Origin: Bacteroidales bacterium
Lineage (GTDB): Bacteria; Bacteroidota; Bacteroidia; Bacteroidales; WCHB1-69
Assembly (NCBI GenBank): GCA_017454945.1
Contig: JAFTCA010000041.1
Span: 124,001-188,000 of the forward strand
Length of the DNA stretch: 64,000 nucleotides
Direction: 5' to 3'
In this document: piece by piece, positions 56,744-64,000 of the stretch
Position numbering within the stretch: position 1 is the stretch's first letter
How the letters are laid out: every line of letters begins with the position of its first letter
Notes under the pieces: generated by a model
The model's input: only the letters and a program-made list of their open reading frames with translations
Database searches by the model: none
Told to the model about the DNA's origin: nothing
Translations under genes and position numbers: made by a program

Positions 56744-57685
56744 ATGAGTAAATTAGCCGTAGTAGCTTTAGGAGGAAACGCACTATTGCGTAGCGGTCAG
56801 AAATGTTCTTATCACCAGCAGATTGAAAACGTGGCATCGGCTGTAGAGTCGTTGCTTAAACTTATAGATTTAGGTTACAATTTGGTCATCGGTCACGGTA
56901 ACGGCCCGCAAGTGGGTTATGTGCTGTTGCAACACGAGGCTGCCAACCGTCTCTATGAGATGGAGAGCATGCCTATGGATTTCTGTGTGGCCGAGACGCA
57001 AGGCTCGATTGGCTATCTGATTGAGATGGGCTTGCGCAATGCCTTGAACCAGCATCAGATTCATCGCAATGTGCTCTCTCTGATTACACAAGTGCTTGTG
57101 GATAAGGATGATCCTATGTTCGAGAATCCTACAAAGCCTATCGGACCGTACTATTCCGAGCAGGAAGTGGCTGAGTTGCTGATGGATACCCCTGACGCCA
57201 AATATAAAGAGGATCCCAAGGGCAACGGCTGGCGTAAGGTGGTGGCTTCGCCTAAACCGATAGAGGTGATGAATGCCGATGTGGTCAAACAATTGGCAAC
57301 GGCTGGCAATATTGTCATCACGGTGGGCGGCGGTGGCATCCCCGTCATCAAGGAAAACGGTATGCTTAAAGGGGTAGAGGCCGTGATCGACAAGGACTTG
57401 GCTTCGGCACTGATGGCAGACGCCATTCAGGCTGATGAGTTCTATATCTTGACCGACGTTCCGAAAATCTATATCAATTTCAACAAGCCCAACCAGCAGG
57501 CACTCGATGTGTTGACCATCGCTGAAGCGAAGAAGTTGCTCGCCGAAGGTCAGTTCACCGAAGGCTCCATGGCTCCGAAAGTGCGCGCAGCCATCTACTT
57601 CGTCGAGAATGGTGGCTCTGAATGTATCATCACCGAAGCCAACTCGCTGGGAACGCCCGGATGCGGCACACGTATCGTAAGATAG
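56744..57685 (+). CDS. arcC: Carbamate kinase
   Basis: A 313-residue enzyme that makes ATP and carbamate from carbamoyl phosphate and ADP, the energy-yielding step of arginine or citrulline fermentation. Family motifs are VVALGGNALLRSGQKCSYHQQ, LVIGHGNGPQVGYV, VITVGGGGIPVI and the C-terminal GTPGCGTRI-like GSMAPKVRAAIYFVENGG region. It is followed, after a phrase-rich gap, by ornithine carbamoyltransferase; together they would cleave citrulline. No arginine deiminase is visible. Confidence 0.95.
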   Translation: MSKLAVVALGGNALLRSGQKCSYHQQIENVASAVESLLKLIDLGYNLVIGHGNGPQVGYVLLQHEAANRLYEMESMPMDFCVAETQGSIGYLIEMGLRNALNQHQIHRNVLSLITQVLVDKDDPMFENPTKPIGPYYSEQEVAELLMDTPDAKYKEDPKGNGWRKVVASPKPIEVMNADVVKQLATAGNIVITVGGGGIPVIKENGMLKGVEAVIDKDLASALMADAIQADEFYILTDVPKIYINFNKPNQQALDVLTIAEAKKLLAEGQFTEGSMAPKVRAAIYFVENGGSECIITEANSLGTPGCGTRIVR

Positions 57686-57885
57686 AAATTCAAAATTCAA
57701 AGTTCAGAATTCAAAATTAAAAAAACAAAGAACAAATAACAAAGAACAAATTTCAATAACTCCATAACTCTTAACTCCTTAGTTTCTTAACTTCTTAACT
57801 CTTTAACTTCTCACTTCTCACTTCTCACTCCTCACTATTCACTTGACATCACAATATATTTCATAACTTAATAAATATCAATACC
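57686..57885 (+). repeat. G-poor intergenic phrase block between arcC and argF
   Basis: The gap is a run of short phrases: AATTCAAAATTCAAAG, CAAAGAACAAATAACAAAGA, AACTCCATAACTC, TTAACTCCTTAGTTTCTTAA and TTCTCACTTCTCACTTCTC. Bases 57770-57799 are identical, in reverse complement, to 37223-37252. The plus strand of 57725-57845 contains very little G. There is no gene. Confidence 0.65.
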
Positions 57886-58887
57886 ATGGCATTTAATTTA
57901 AGAAACAGAAACTTTTTGAAACTGTTAGATTTCACTCCTGCTGAAATCAGATTCTTGTTGACTTTGGCTGCTGATTTGAAAAAAGCCAAATATACGGGTA
58001 CGGAGCAACCTACCTTGAAAGGCAAAAACATCGTTCTGCTTTTTGAGAAGGATTCAACCAGAACCCGCTGCTCATTTGAGGTGGCCGCTTTGGACCAAGG
58101 CGCTCATGTAACTTATCTGGGACCTTCGGGCTCGCAAATGGGTAAGAAAGAATCGATGAAGGATACCGCTCGCGTATTGGGCCGTATTTATGACGGTATC
58201 GAGTATCGCGGTTATTCTCAAGAGATTGTGGAAGCTCTTGGTAAATACGCTGGTGTGCCCGTATGGAACGGTCTGACCACTGAATTCCACCCGACTCAAA
58301 TCCTGGCCGACTTCCTGACCATGATGGAACATAGCGACAAACCGCTGCACCAGATTTCATTCTGCTACCTCGGCGATGCCCGTAACAACATGGGCAACTC
58401 GTTGATGGTGGGCGCTGCCAAGATGGGCATGGACTTTAGAGCCGCTGCCCCCAAGGCTTGCCAACCCGATGAAAAACTGGTGGCCCAATGCCGCGAAATC
58501 GCTAAGGAAACCGGTGCTAAAATAACTATTACTGAGAATGTTGACGAAGCCGTTAAAGGCGTTGATTTCCTCTACACCGACGTTTGGGTATCCATGGGTG
58601 AACCCGCCGAAGTATGGGCTGAACGTATTAAACTGTTGACTCCTTACCAGGTCAATATGGATGTTGTTAAGAAAACCGGTAATCCCAATGTTAAATTCCT
58701 CCACTGCCTGCCTTCATTCCATAACAGGGAAACTGTTATCGGTGAGGATATTTACCAAAAGTATGGTATTGAAGCTATGGAAGTTACCGACGAGGTGTTC
58801 GAATCTCCTATGTCCATCGTATTTGATGAGGCCGAAAACAGACTCCATACCATCAAGGCAGTCATGGTGGCTACTTTGGGCAAATAA
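57886..58887 (+). CDS. argF: Ornithine carbamoyltransferase
   Basis: A 333-residue transferase interconverting ornithine plus carbamoyl phosphate with citrulline. The carbamoyl-phosphate loop STRTR (residues 57-61), the [14 protein letters not shown] segment, [10 protein letters not shown] and the ornithine-binding HCLP (273-276) are intact. Length and the neighbouring arcC fit a catabolic (arcB-type) use, but sequence alone cannot separate that from arginine biosynthesis. Confidence 0.93.
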   Translation: MAFNLRNRNFLKLLDFTPAEIRFLLTLAADLKKAKYTGTEQPTLKGKNIVLLFEKDSTRTRCSFEVAALDQGAHVTYLGPSGSQMGKKESMKDTARVLGRIYDGIEYRGYSQEIVEALGKYAGVPVWNGLTTEFHPTQILADFLTMMEHSDKPLHQISFCYLGDARNNMGNSLMVGAAKMGMDFRAAAPKACQPDEKLVAQCREIAKETGAKITITENVDEAVKGVDFLYTDVWVSMGEPAEVWAERIKLLTPYQVNMDVVKKTGNPNVKFLHCLPSFHNRETVIGEDIYQKYGIEAMEVTDEVFESPMSIVFDEAENRLHTIKAVMVATLGK

Positions 58888-58896
58888 TTTTGAATC

Positions 58897-59316
58897 ATGA
58901 AACATCTCGCAGTAGTTTTGGGAATAATGGTTTGTGTGCTGACCTTGTCGGCGCAGAATAAGGCCGATGACATCGTCGGTTACTATTATTCTGTTGATCC
59001 TTTTTCGAAAGAGGGTTCACAGACTTATATTTACAAGACTGCTGACGGAAAATACGAAGGGAAGGTTTGTTGGGTGGAAAACGTTGAGAAAAAGAACTTC
59101 CTTGGTCATGTATTCCTCAAAAACCTCTCTTTCAATGTGAAAGAGAATGAGTGGCAGAATGGTGTCATCAAGTATCCTGGCAAAAGCGGTACCTACAAGA
59201 TGTACATGAAGTTTGACGGTGAAAACCGACTGAAAGTACGCGGGTACTGGGGCGTGGCCATGTTGGGAAAGACGATGCACTGGACCAAAGAATCCGCTCA
59301 GCGGGTCCAACAATGA
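58897..59316 (+). CDS. DUF2147 family secreted protein
   Basis: A 139-residue protein with a signal peptide (MKHLAVVLGIMVCVLTLSAQ) and a DUF2147 domain: DDIVGYYYSVDPFSKEGSQTYIYKTADGKYEGKVCWVE, DGENRLKVRGYWGVAMLGKTMHW. Family members are small periplasmic proteins of unknown role. It starts 10 bases after argF, so it may be read from the same transcript, though a functional link is not obvious. Confidence 0.83.
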   Translation: MKHLAVVLGIMVCVLTLSAQNKADDIVGYYYSVDPFSKEGSQTYIYKTADGKYEGKVCWVENVEKKNFLGHVFLKNLSFNVKENEWQNGVIKYPGKSGTYKMYMKFDGENRLKVRGYWGVAMLGKTMHWTKESAQRVQQ

Positions 59317-59336
59317 TAATTCCCTCTAATTCTTGT

Positions 59337-59370
59337 AAAAGCGGCAGAATTTTATTCCGCCGCTTTTTTT
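59337..59370 (+). terminator. Rho-independent terminator after the DUF2147 gene
   Basis: AAAAGCGGCAGAAT pairs with ATTCCGCCGCTTTT (one mismatch) and is followed by more T, 21 bases past the stop. Confidence 0.85.
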
Positions 59371-59386
59371 GTTTCAAAAATTTATG

Positions 59387-59394
59387 TACATTTG
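59387..59394 (+). promoter_or_regulatory. -7 box of the T9SS protein / TonB receptor operon
   Basis: TACATTTG fits TAnnTTTG. It argues for the GTG at 59422 as the start of the next gene, since the alternative TTG at 59392 lies inside the box. Confidence 0.45.
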
Positions 59395-59421
59395 CAAGTT
59401 GTTTCATTTATTAGTAGAAGA

Positions 59422-61056
59422 GTGAAAAGATTATTGTTGATTGCTGTTTTGATTGGGTTGGGAGCGTGGCTTTTGCCTGCTCACGGACAGATTGTGACTT
59501 CCAGTTCCAAAGGTCAACTGCCGCAAACGCTGATTCAGGATGTGCTGAAAGGCGATGGCGTTTATTTTTTGAATGGTAAGTTCAACTGGGATGGCGACAC
59601 AATCAAAACCGATCAGATTGGTACTTTTACAAACGGTGATGCTTTCTCTTCTTTCCCCTTTAAGGATGGTATAATTCTTTGCACAGGTAAGGTAGGAGTG
59701 GCCGATGGCCCCAACAACTCGGGAAGTAAGACACTGCAATGCGCGCAGAGCACTTCACTACGCGACCCCGACTTGCAGGCGATCAACCCGACAAGCTATT
59801 TCGCCACCACCACGGTGCTGGAATTCGACTTTATGTCAACATCCTCTTCCTTCAACTTTGAGTATGTTTTTGCTTCGGAAGAGTACCCTGAATACGTTTG
59901 TTCTAAATTTAATGACGCTTTCGGTTTCTTCCTTACGGGTTTAGATCCTGTGACTAACACGGTGACCACCAAGAATATAGCTGTTGTTCCCGGTAGCGTT
60001 ACCGATGAAACGCCCAACGGTTTGCAGGTGGCTATCAATACCATTAACCCTGGCCGTCCTGGTTCGTCGCACAATCCCGACAATTGCACTTCGCTCGATT
60101 TTTCGGAGTTTTATGTGGACAATACAGGGGGTGAATATGTCCAGTTTGACGGTTATACCACTGCCTTGTCAGCCGGCGCCGACATCGTGCCGTGTGAGAC
60201 TTACCACATGAAGATTTCCATCGCCAATGCGCAAGACAACTCCTTCGAGTCGGGCGTGTTCATCAAGTCCTCCAGCTTCTCCAGTGTCGATATTGAGTAT
60301 ATCCAACACTATGATATTGAAAGCCAGCAACGTCTGATTGAAGGTTGCAATGACATGGACTTGGAAATTAAACTGGCCTATCCAGTTGATTATGACATTA
60401 ATATCGAGTTGGAAACCTCTGGCACGGCTACGGAAGGCGAGGATTATGAGGTACTGAATCATAATTTTACCATTCACGCTGGCGAGACTTCCGCTATTAT
60501 CCCCTTTAGAACCATTCAAGATGATGTCCCCGAACTTCGCGAATCGGTGCTGTTGGATATCAATATCGTCTTCTGCGGTATCAAGTCCGCTCGTCGTGTT
60601 CGTCTGTCTCTCGATGACCTGACCAGCATTGTCACTGGCTCTGTTTGCGATGAGGAGCCTTTTAATTATCGCGGTGATGTCTATACCCAACCTGGCACAT
60701 ACGAGTATCATCACACGACCTCTTACGGCTGCGATAGTTTGGAACTGCTCATTCTTGACACCAAACACTGTCCTTGTAAGGTTGAGTTTGTCAATACATT
60801 CACACCCAACGACGATGGTGTAAACGACTACTTCGGCTTGGAATTGACGGAAGAGTTCGATTATTACCTCTTCTGCATTTACGATCGTTGGGGAGCTGTG
60901 GTCTTCAAGACGAAAGATACTACCGAAGTTTGGGATGGCAAGGTAAATGGCCAGCCTGTGTCAGACGGTGTTTATTACTGGACGTTGAACTATGCCTGCG
61001 CCAACGATCCTCAAAAGCGCAAATTCCAGCAGGGTTCCATTACGCTGATACGTTAG
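59422..61056 (+). CDS. Choice-of-anchor L protein with gliding-motility-type (T9SS type B) C-terminal domain
   Basis: A 544-residue surface protein. After a signal peptide (KRLLLIAVLIGLGAWLLPAHGQ) comes a choice-of-anchor-L domain (about residues 40-290: SSFNFEYVFASEEYPEYVCSKFNDAFGFFLTG), then a Calx-beta-like domain (AYPVDYDINIELETSGTATEGEDY), and a type B T9SS sorting domain at the end (NTFTPNDDGVNDYFGLEL, FCIYDRWGAVVFKT, WDGKVNGQPVSDGVYYW). It would be secreted by T9SS and held at the cell surface. The start is GTG, chosen for the signal peptide and promoter position. A TonB receptor gene follows after 10 bases. Confidence 0.87.
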   Translation: MKRLLLIAVLIGLGAWLLPAHGQIVTSSSKGQLPQTLIQDVLKGDGVYFLNGKFNWDGDTIKTDQIGTFTNGDAFSSFPFKDGIILCTGKVGVADGPNNSGSKTLQCAQSTSLRDPDLQAINPTSYFATTTVLEFDFMSTSSSFNFEYVFASEEYPEYVCSKFNDAFGFFLTGLDPVTNTVTTKNIAVVPGSVTDETPNGLQVAINTINPGRPGSSHNPDNCTSLDFSEFYVDNTGGEYVQFDGYTTALSAGADIVPCETYHMKISIANAQDNSFESGVFIKSSSFSSVDIEYIQHYDIESQQRLIEGCNDMDLEIKLAYPVDYDINIELETSGTATEGEDYEVLNHNFTIHAGETSAIIPFRTIQDDVPELRESVLLDINIVFCGIKSARRVRLSLDDLTSIVTGSVCDEEPFNYRGDVYTQPGTYEYHHTTSYGCDSLELLILDTKHCPCKVEFVNTFTPNDDGVNDYFGLELTEEFDYYLFCIYDRWGAVVFKTKDTTEVWDGKVNGQPVSDGVYYWTLNYACANDPQKRKFQQGSITLIR

Positions 61057-61066
61057 ATCTCGACCT

Positions 61067-63445
61067 GTGAAACGACTGGCTCTCTTTTTGTTGTTTGTTT
61101 TGCTGTCGTCTTTTTCCTTTGCCCAGCATTTTTCTGTTTCAGGTGTTATCAAAGATGCCGCTAATGGCGAAACACTACCAGGAGTCTATGTGGTTATGCA
61201 GCCTGCATACGTCCACGCAGAGACAAAAGGGGCGGTAACGAATAAAGCTGGTTTTTATTCGGTTACGCTTGATACGGGTGTCTATGTTTTGCATATAGCC
61301 TATTTGGGTTATAAAGAGGTTACAGATACAATCTATTTGTTTCATAATCATGCACTTAATTTTGAATTGCAACCTTCTGCTGTGGTGACCGACGAAGTGG
61401 TGGTGACGGCCCAGCGCGATGACCATAATGTGACGAGCATCGAGGTGGGAAAGATGGAGATGAAGATTGAAACGGTAAAGGCGTTGCCCGCGCTGTTTGG
61501 CGAAGTGGATGTGCTGAAATCCATACAGTTGCTGCCTGGTGTGCAGTCGGCGACGGAAGGTAATACGGGCTTTTATGTCCGCGGTGGCGGCCCCGACCAG
61601 AACTTGATATTGTTGGATGAGGCCACTATCTATACTGCGGGCCACCTGTTTGGTTTTTTCTCAGTCTTTAATGGCGACGCCGTGAAAAGCGTGGAGATTA
61701 CAAAGTCGGGAATGCCCGCCTATTATGGTGGTCGCCTGGCCTCTATTCTGGATGTTTATCAGAAAGAAGGCAATTTGAAAAAATACCAAGTGGATGGTGG
61801 TATCGGCCTCATTTTCTCGCGTCTGACAGTGCAGGGGCCTATCAAGAAAAATGTGGCGTCGTTCATTGTGTCAGCACGCCGTACTTACGCAGATGTGCTG
61901 ATGCAGCCTTTTTTGAAGAAGAGTTCTCCCATGAAGGGGATGAAGTTCTATTTCTACGATTTGAATGCCAAAATCAACTGGATAATAAACGATAAGCATC
62001 GCCTCTATTTAGGCGCTTACTATGGAAATGACAAGTATGGCTTCAAGTCCAAGTCGGGCGATACGAAGGCAATCTTCAATTGGGGCAATGCAGCCGTTTC
62101 GTTGCGTTGGAACTATATCATCACACCGCAGCTTTTCTTGAACACGTCGGCAAGTTTTACCAATTATGATTTCGGTACGACTATGCAAATGTCTGTGTAT
62201 GAGTTTAATCTCAAATCGGGTGTGCGCGACTACTCCCTGAAGAGCGAACTGACTTATTTGCCATCATTCCCTCATCAGTTCAAGTTTGGTGTGCATTATG
62301 TTTTCCATACGCTCTTTCCTAATAGCTACGATGTTCATGCCGGTGATGCCGCCACGTTATCGCTGCCAACGTCCAAACCCTATTATGCCCACGATTTGTC
62401 AGTTTATGCCAATGATGAGTTCGAGGTATGTCGCTGGTTAAAAGTGAATGCTGGCTTGCGTTATACTTTTTTTGCGCATATTGGGTCGTTTACGCGTTAT
62501 GTGTTGGATGATACCTATGCTGTTGTCGATTCTATCATATATCGCCCTGGCCAGTTGGTGAAGGCCTACAACTCAGCGGAACCTCGCTTGTCGTTGCGCT
62601 TCTTGATTGATTCTGCCACCTCCATCAAGGCCTCCTACACGATGAACTATCAGTATCTGCATCAGGCCTCCATGGCCACCGTGTCGCTGCCTACCGATGT
62701 ATGGATGCCGTCAACCGACATTGTGAAGCCTCAAATCGGTCATCAGGTGTCGCTGGGGTTTTATCGCAACTTCCGTCGCAACATGTTCGAAACATCAGTC
62801 GATTTCTACTATAAATGGCTCTATAATTTGATTGAATATCGTGACGGCTTGAATCTTAATATGATTAATATTAATGCTGATCAGATGTACACGTTTGGAA
62901 AAGGCTGGTCGTATGGTGTTGAATTTTTTGTCAAGAAGGCGAAAGGGCGTTTCACAGGCTTTATCGGCTATACACTTTCGTTCACCAAACGTAAATTTGA
63001 AGAGTTGAATGGGGGTAAACCGTTCTATGCCAAGTATGATCGCCGCCATGACTTGTCAATCAACCTTTCTTACGAAATCATTGTTGGCAAACTGACCGCT
63101 TCGATGGTGTTTGTCTTCGCTAGCGGCAATACGATGACCATCCCGCTCGGCTATTATTTCTTCGACGGCAATCTGATTACCGAGTATTCCGAGCGCAATG
63201 CCTATCGGTTGCCGCCATATCATCGCCTCGACTTGTCGTTGAATTGGACCATCAAGAAGACTGCCAAGTGGGAGACAGGTCTTAATTTCTCCATCTATAA
63301 TGTTTATAATCACAAGAATCCGTTCTTTATCTTTTTCGAAACCACTACCGATTTTTCGCCCACACAATTTGAAATGGAAACCAAGGCCTATCAGATGAGC
63401 CTTCTCCCCATAATTCCTTCTATTACCTGGAATTTCAGTTTCTAA
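61067..63445 (+). CDS. TonB-dependent outer-membrane receptor, second copy
   Basis: A 792-residue protein: signal peptide (KRLALFLLFVLLSSFSFAQ), CarboxypepD_reg-like domain (FSVSGVIKDAANGETLPGVYVVM, VLHIAYLGYKEVTDT), plug domain (VDVLKSIQLLPGVQSATEGNTGFYVRGGGPDQNLILLDEA) and a barrel ending in PSITWNFSF. The start is GTG at 61067, 10 bases after the T9SS protein stop, so the two are co-transcribed. As with the first receptor there is no SusD partner; the co-transcribed surface protein could act as the ligand-capturing partner, which is inference. Confidence 0.9.
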   Translation: MKRLALFLLFVLLSSFSFAQHFSVSGVIKDAANGETLPGVYVVMQPAYVHAETKGAVTNKAGFYSVTLDTGVYVLHIAYLGYKEVTDTIYLFHNHALNFELQPSAVVTDEVVVTAQRDDHNVTSIEVGKMEMKIETVKALPALFGEVDVLKSIQLLPGVQSATEGNTGFYVRGGGPDQNLILLDEATIYTAGHLFGFFSVFNGDAVKSVEITKSGMPAYYGGRLASILDVYQKEGNLKKYQVDGGIGLIFSRLTVQGPIKKNVASFIVSARRTYADVLMQPFLKKSSPMKGMKFYFYDLNAKINWIINDKHRLYLGAYYGNDKYGFKSKSGDTKAIFNWGNAAVSLRWNYIITPQLFLNTSASFTNYDFGTTMQMSVYEFNLKSGVRDYSLKSELTYLPSFPHQFKFGVHYVFHTLFPNSYDVHAGDAATLSLPTSKPYYAHDLSVYANDEFEVCRWLKVNAGLRYTFFAHIGSFTRYVLDDTYAVVDSIIYRPGQLVKAYNSAEPRLSLRFLIDSATSIKASYTMNYQYLHQASMATVSLPTDVWMPSTDIVKPQIGHQVSLGFYRNFRRNMFETSVDFYYKWLYNLIEYRDGLNLNMININADQMYTFGKGWSYGVEFFVKKAKGRFTGFIGYTLSFTKRKFEELNGGKPFYAKYDRRHDLSINLSYEIIVGKLTASMVFVFASGNTMTIPLGYYFFDGNLITEYSERNAYRLPPYHRLDLSLNWTIKKTAKWETGLNFSIYNVYNHKNPFFIFFETTTDFSPTQFEMETKAYQMSLLPIIPSITWNFSF

Positions 63446-63489
63446 AATTGGGTGTTGATATTTTGTTAATAAAAATTTAATACAATTCG

Positions 63490-63519
63490 TTGTAATTGTA
63501 AATAATTTATTTATTTTTG
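63490..63519 (+). promoter_or_regulatory. Promoter of the double-glycine peptide transcript
   Basis: TTG at 63490-63492, a 19-base spacer and TATTTTTG at 63512-63519 match the consensus at ideal spacing. Transcription would start near 63526, giving a leader of about 325 bases before the ATG at 63853. The stretch 63446-63680 has no gene. Confidence 0.6.
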
Positions 63520-63681
63520 CAGCAAATAAACGGTTTGTAAATATGCTTAAATAATTGTGATTATTGTATGTATATAATATTGTAATGTTTTCTATGATTA
63601 TTTGCAATAACTTAATATTTTAATAATATAACGCTTCGTTTCATGATAAATAAATTGTGCAAAAACAACTTGAGTTAGCGG

Positions 63682-63818
63682 GTCTCTGTCATCATGTTTC
63701 CAGATGGCGGAGACGGACGGTATGGTTGTCAAGGCATGGCTGACGTGGGGACGGGAAGACGGACAGTCTTCCATTGTGTGGTGTTGATCTGGCCCAACTT
63801 GCTGTGCAAAATCAGGTC
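63682..63818 (+). promoter_or_regulatory. Structured leader or small RNA with three hairpins
   Basis: Hairpin 1: GTCTCTGTCATC (63682-63693) pairs with GATGGCGGAGAC (63703-63714), 12 bp including two G-U wobbles, with a 9-base loop. Hairpin 2: GGAAGAC (63754-63760) with GTCTTCC (63766-63772). Hairpin 3: GATCTG (63786-63791) with CAGGTC (63813-63818), enclosing TTGC/GCAA. The segment is markedly more GC-rich than the AT-rich bases around it. The wobble pairs form only in plus-strand RNA. I cannot assign it to a known RNA family. Confidence 0.5.
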
Positions 63819-63852
63819 TTGTAATCATTGTTAATTATTAAATGTTTTGAAT

Positions 63853-64000
63853 ATGAGAAAGTTGGAATTTGAAATGGTTGAAGAAGGTCTGCAAATTGAT
63901 ACCTTGAATAATTATCTTCCCAATGTGGTGCATAAACTGACCGATGAAGAGATGGAGGCCATCTATGGTGGCACTGTAGGTTGTAATTGCAAATGGCATG
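63853..64000 (+). CDS. Double-glycine-leader peptide, probable natural-product precursor, cut by the window end
   Basis: The 49 visible residues begin MRKLEFEMVEEGLQ and contain the leader signature LTDEEMEAIYGG, after which comes TVGCNCKWH, running out of the window. Acidic leader helices ending in GG mark peptides that are trimmed and exported by peptidase-containing ABC transporters, and Cys-rich cores are typical of bacteriocin or modified-peptide (RiPP) precursors; Bacteroidales have families of this kind. The modification type and exporter cannot be known from this window. The start is the only ATG, 13 bases after TTAATTATTAAATG-like AT-rich sequence. Confidence 0.6.
   Translation, partial: MRKLEFEMVEEGLQIDTLNNYLPNVVHKLTDEEMEAIYGGTVGCNCKWH

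Noticed and set aside
54070-63445. SusC/SusD polysaccharide utilisation locus
   Set aside because: Two TonB receptors are present but no SusD-like gene and no glycoside hydrolase next to them.
63598-63828. A 76-residue minus-strand open frame over the structured leader
   Set aside because: It has no start context or family features, and the G-U pairs in the stems favour plus-strand RNA. A conserved protein match would change this.

Overview
The window reads as a chromosomal segment of a Bacteroidetes bacterium, most likely of the order Bacteroidales. The evidence is consistent: promoters of the TTG-N19-TAnnTTTG type, very little Shine-Dalgarno signal, several Fib_succ_major (FISUMP) proteins, type IX secretion sorting domains (types A and B), TonB receptors with carboxypeptidase-like N-terminal domains, an rpoC-DUF3467 neighbourhood, and the long Bacteroidetes form of urocanate hydratase. 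Genus cannot be set from the sequence alone. No phage, complete insertion sequence, CRISPR array or rRNA operon was seen.

Layout. 1-1307: 3' part of a FISUMP surface protein. 1592-8770: core genes groES-groEL-thrS, gdhA and ade. 8811-11081: an AT-rich accessory patch (small secreted protein, XRE regulator, unknown protein) followed by a gene-free stretch packed with palindromes. 11082-21471: GH3-family ligase plus porin, divergent from ispE, then a sialidase-like protein, a zinc metallopeptidase, a lipoprotein, an SDR enzyme, a rubrerythrin and pruA. 21544-24495: a large FISUMP protein. 24598-36254 (minus): the secE-nusG-rplKAJL-rpoBC-DUF3467 cluster. 36558-39539 (minus): DUF4159 protein and a vWA-like membrane protein. 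39682-43506: gcvP and an L-threonine dehydrogenase-like gene. 43669-46801: T9SS cargo, a four-helix-bundle gene in an inverted-repeat cassette, and a repeat/FISUMP protein with a broken reading frame. 46861-50005 (minus): hutU and a lipoprotein. 50441-53929: rpsL-rpsG-fusA-rpsJ, closed by a terminator. 54070-63445: a TonB receptor, tRNA-Asp, arcC-argF, a DUF2147 protein, and a choice-of-anchor-L T9SS protein followed at once by a second TonB receptor. 63853-end: the start of a small peptide with a double-glycine leader and Cys-rich core, behind a structured leader.

How the genes fit together. Amino-acid catabolism is well represented (gdhA, pruA, hutU, gcvP with threonine dehydrogenase, arcC with ornithine carbamoyltransferase), suggesting a peptide- or amino-acid-fermenting, oxygen-sensitive organism; the rubrerythrin fits that. 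The accessory content is mostly envelope and secreted protein.

The most interesting items are: (1) the putative double-glycine peptide precursor at the right edge, with a consensus promoter and a 12-bp-stem RNA leader; (2) the four-helix-bundle gene bracketed by exact 15-bp inverted repeats; (3) G-poor intergenic phrases that recur in the same sense relative to the downstream gene; (4) the out-of-frame junction in the 144-bp-repeat FISUMP gene; (5) the palindrome-rich segment at 10868-11075; and (6) a strong terminator directly after rpsJ, which separates it from the usual S10 operon.
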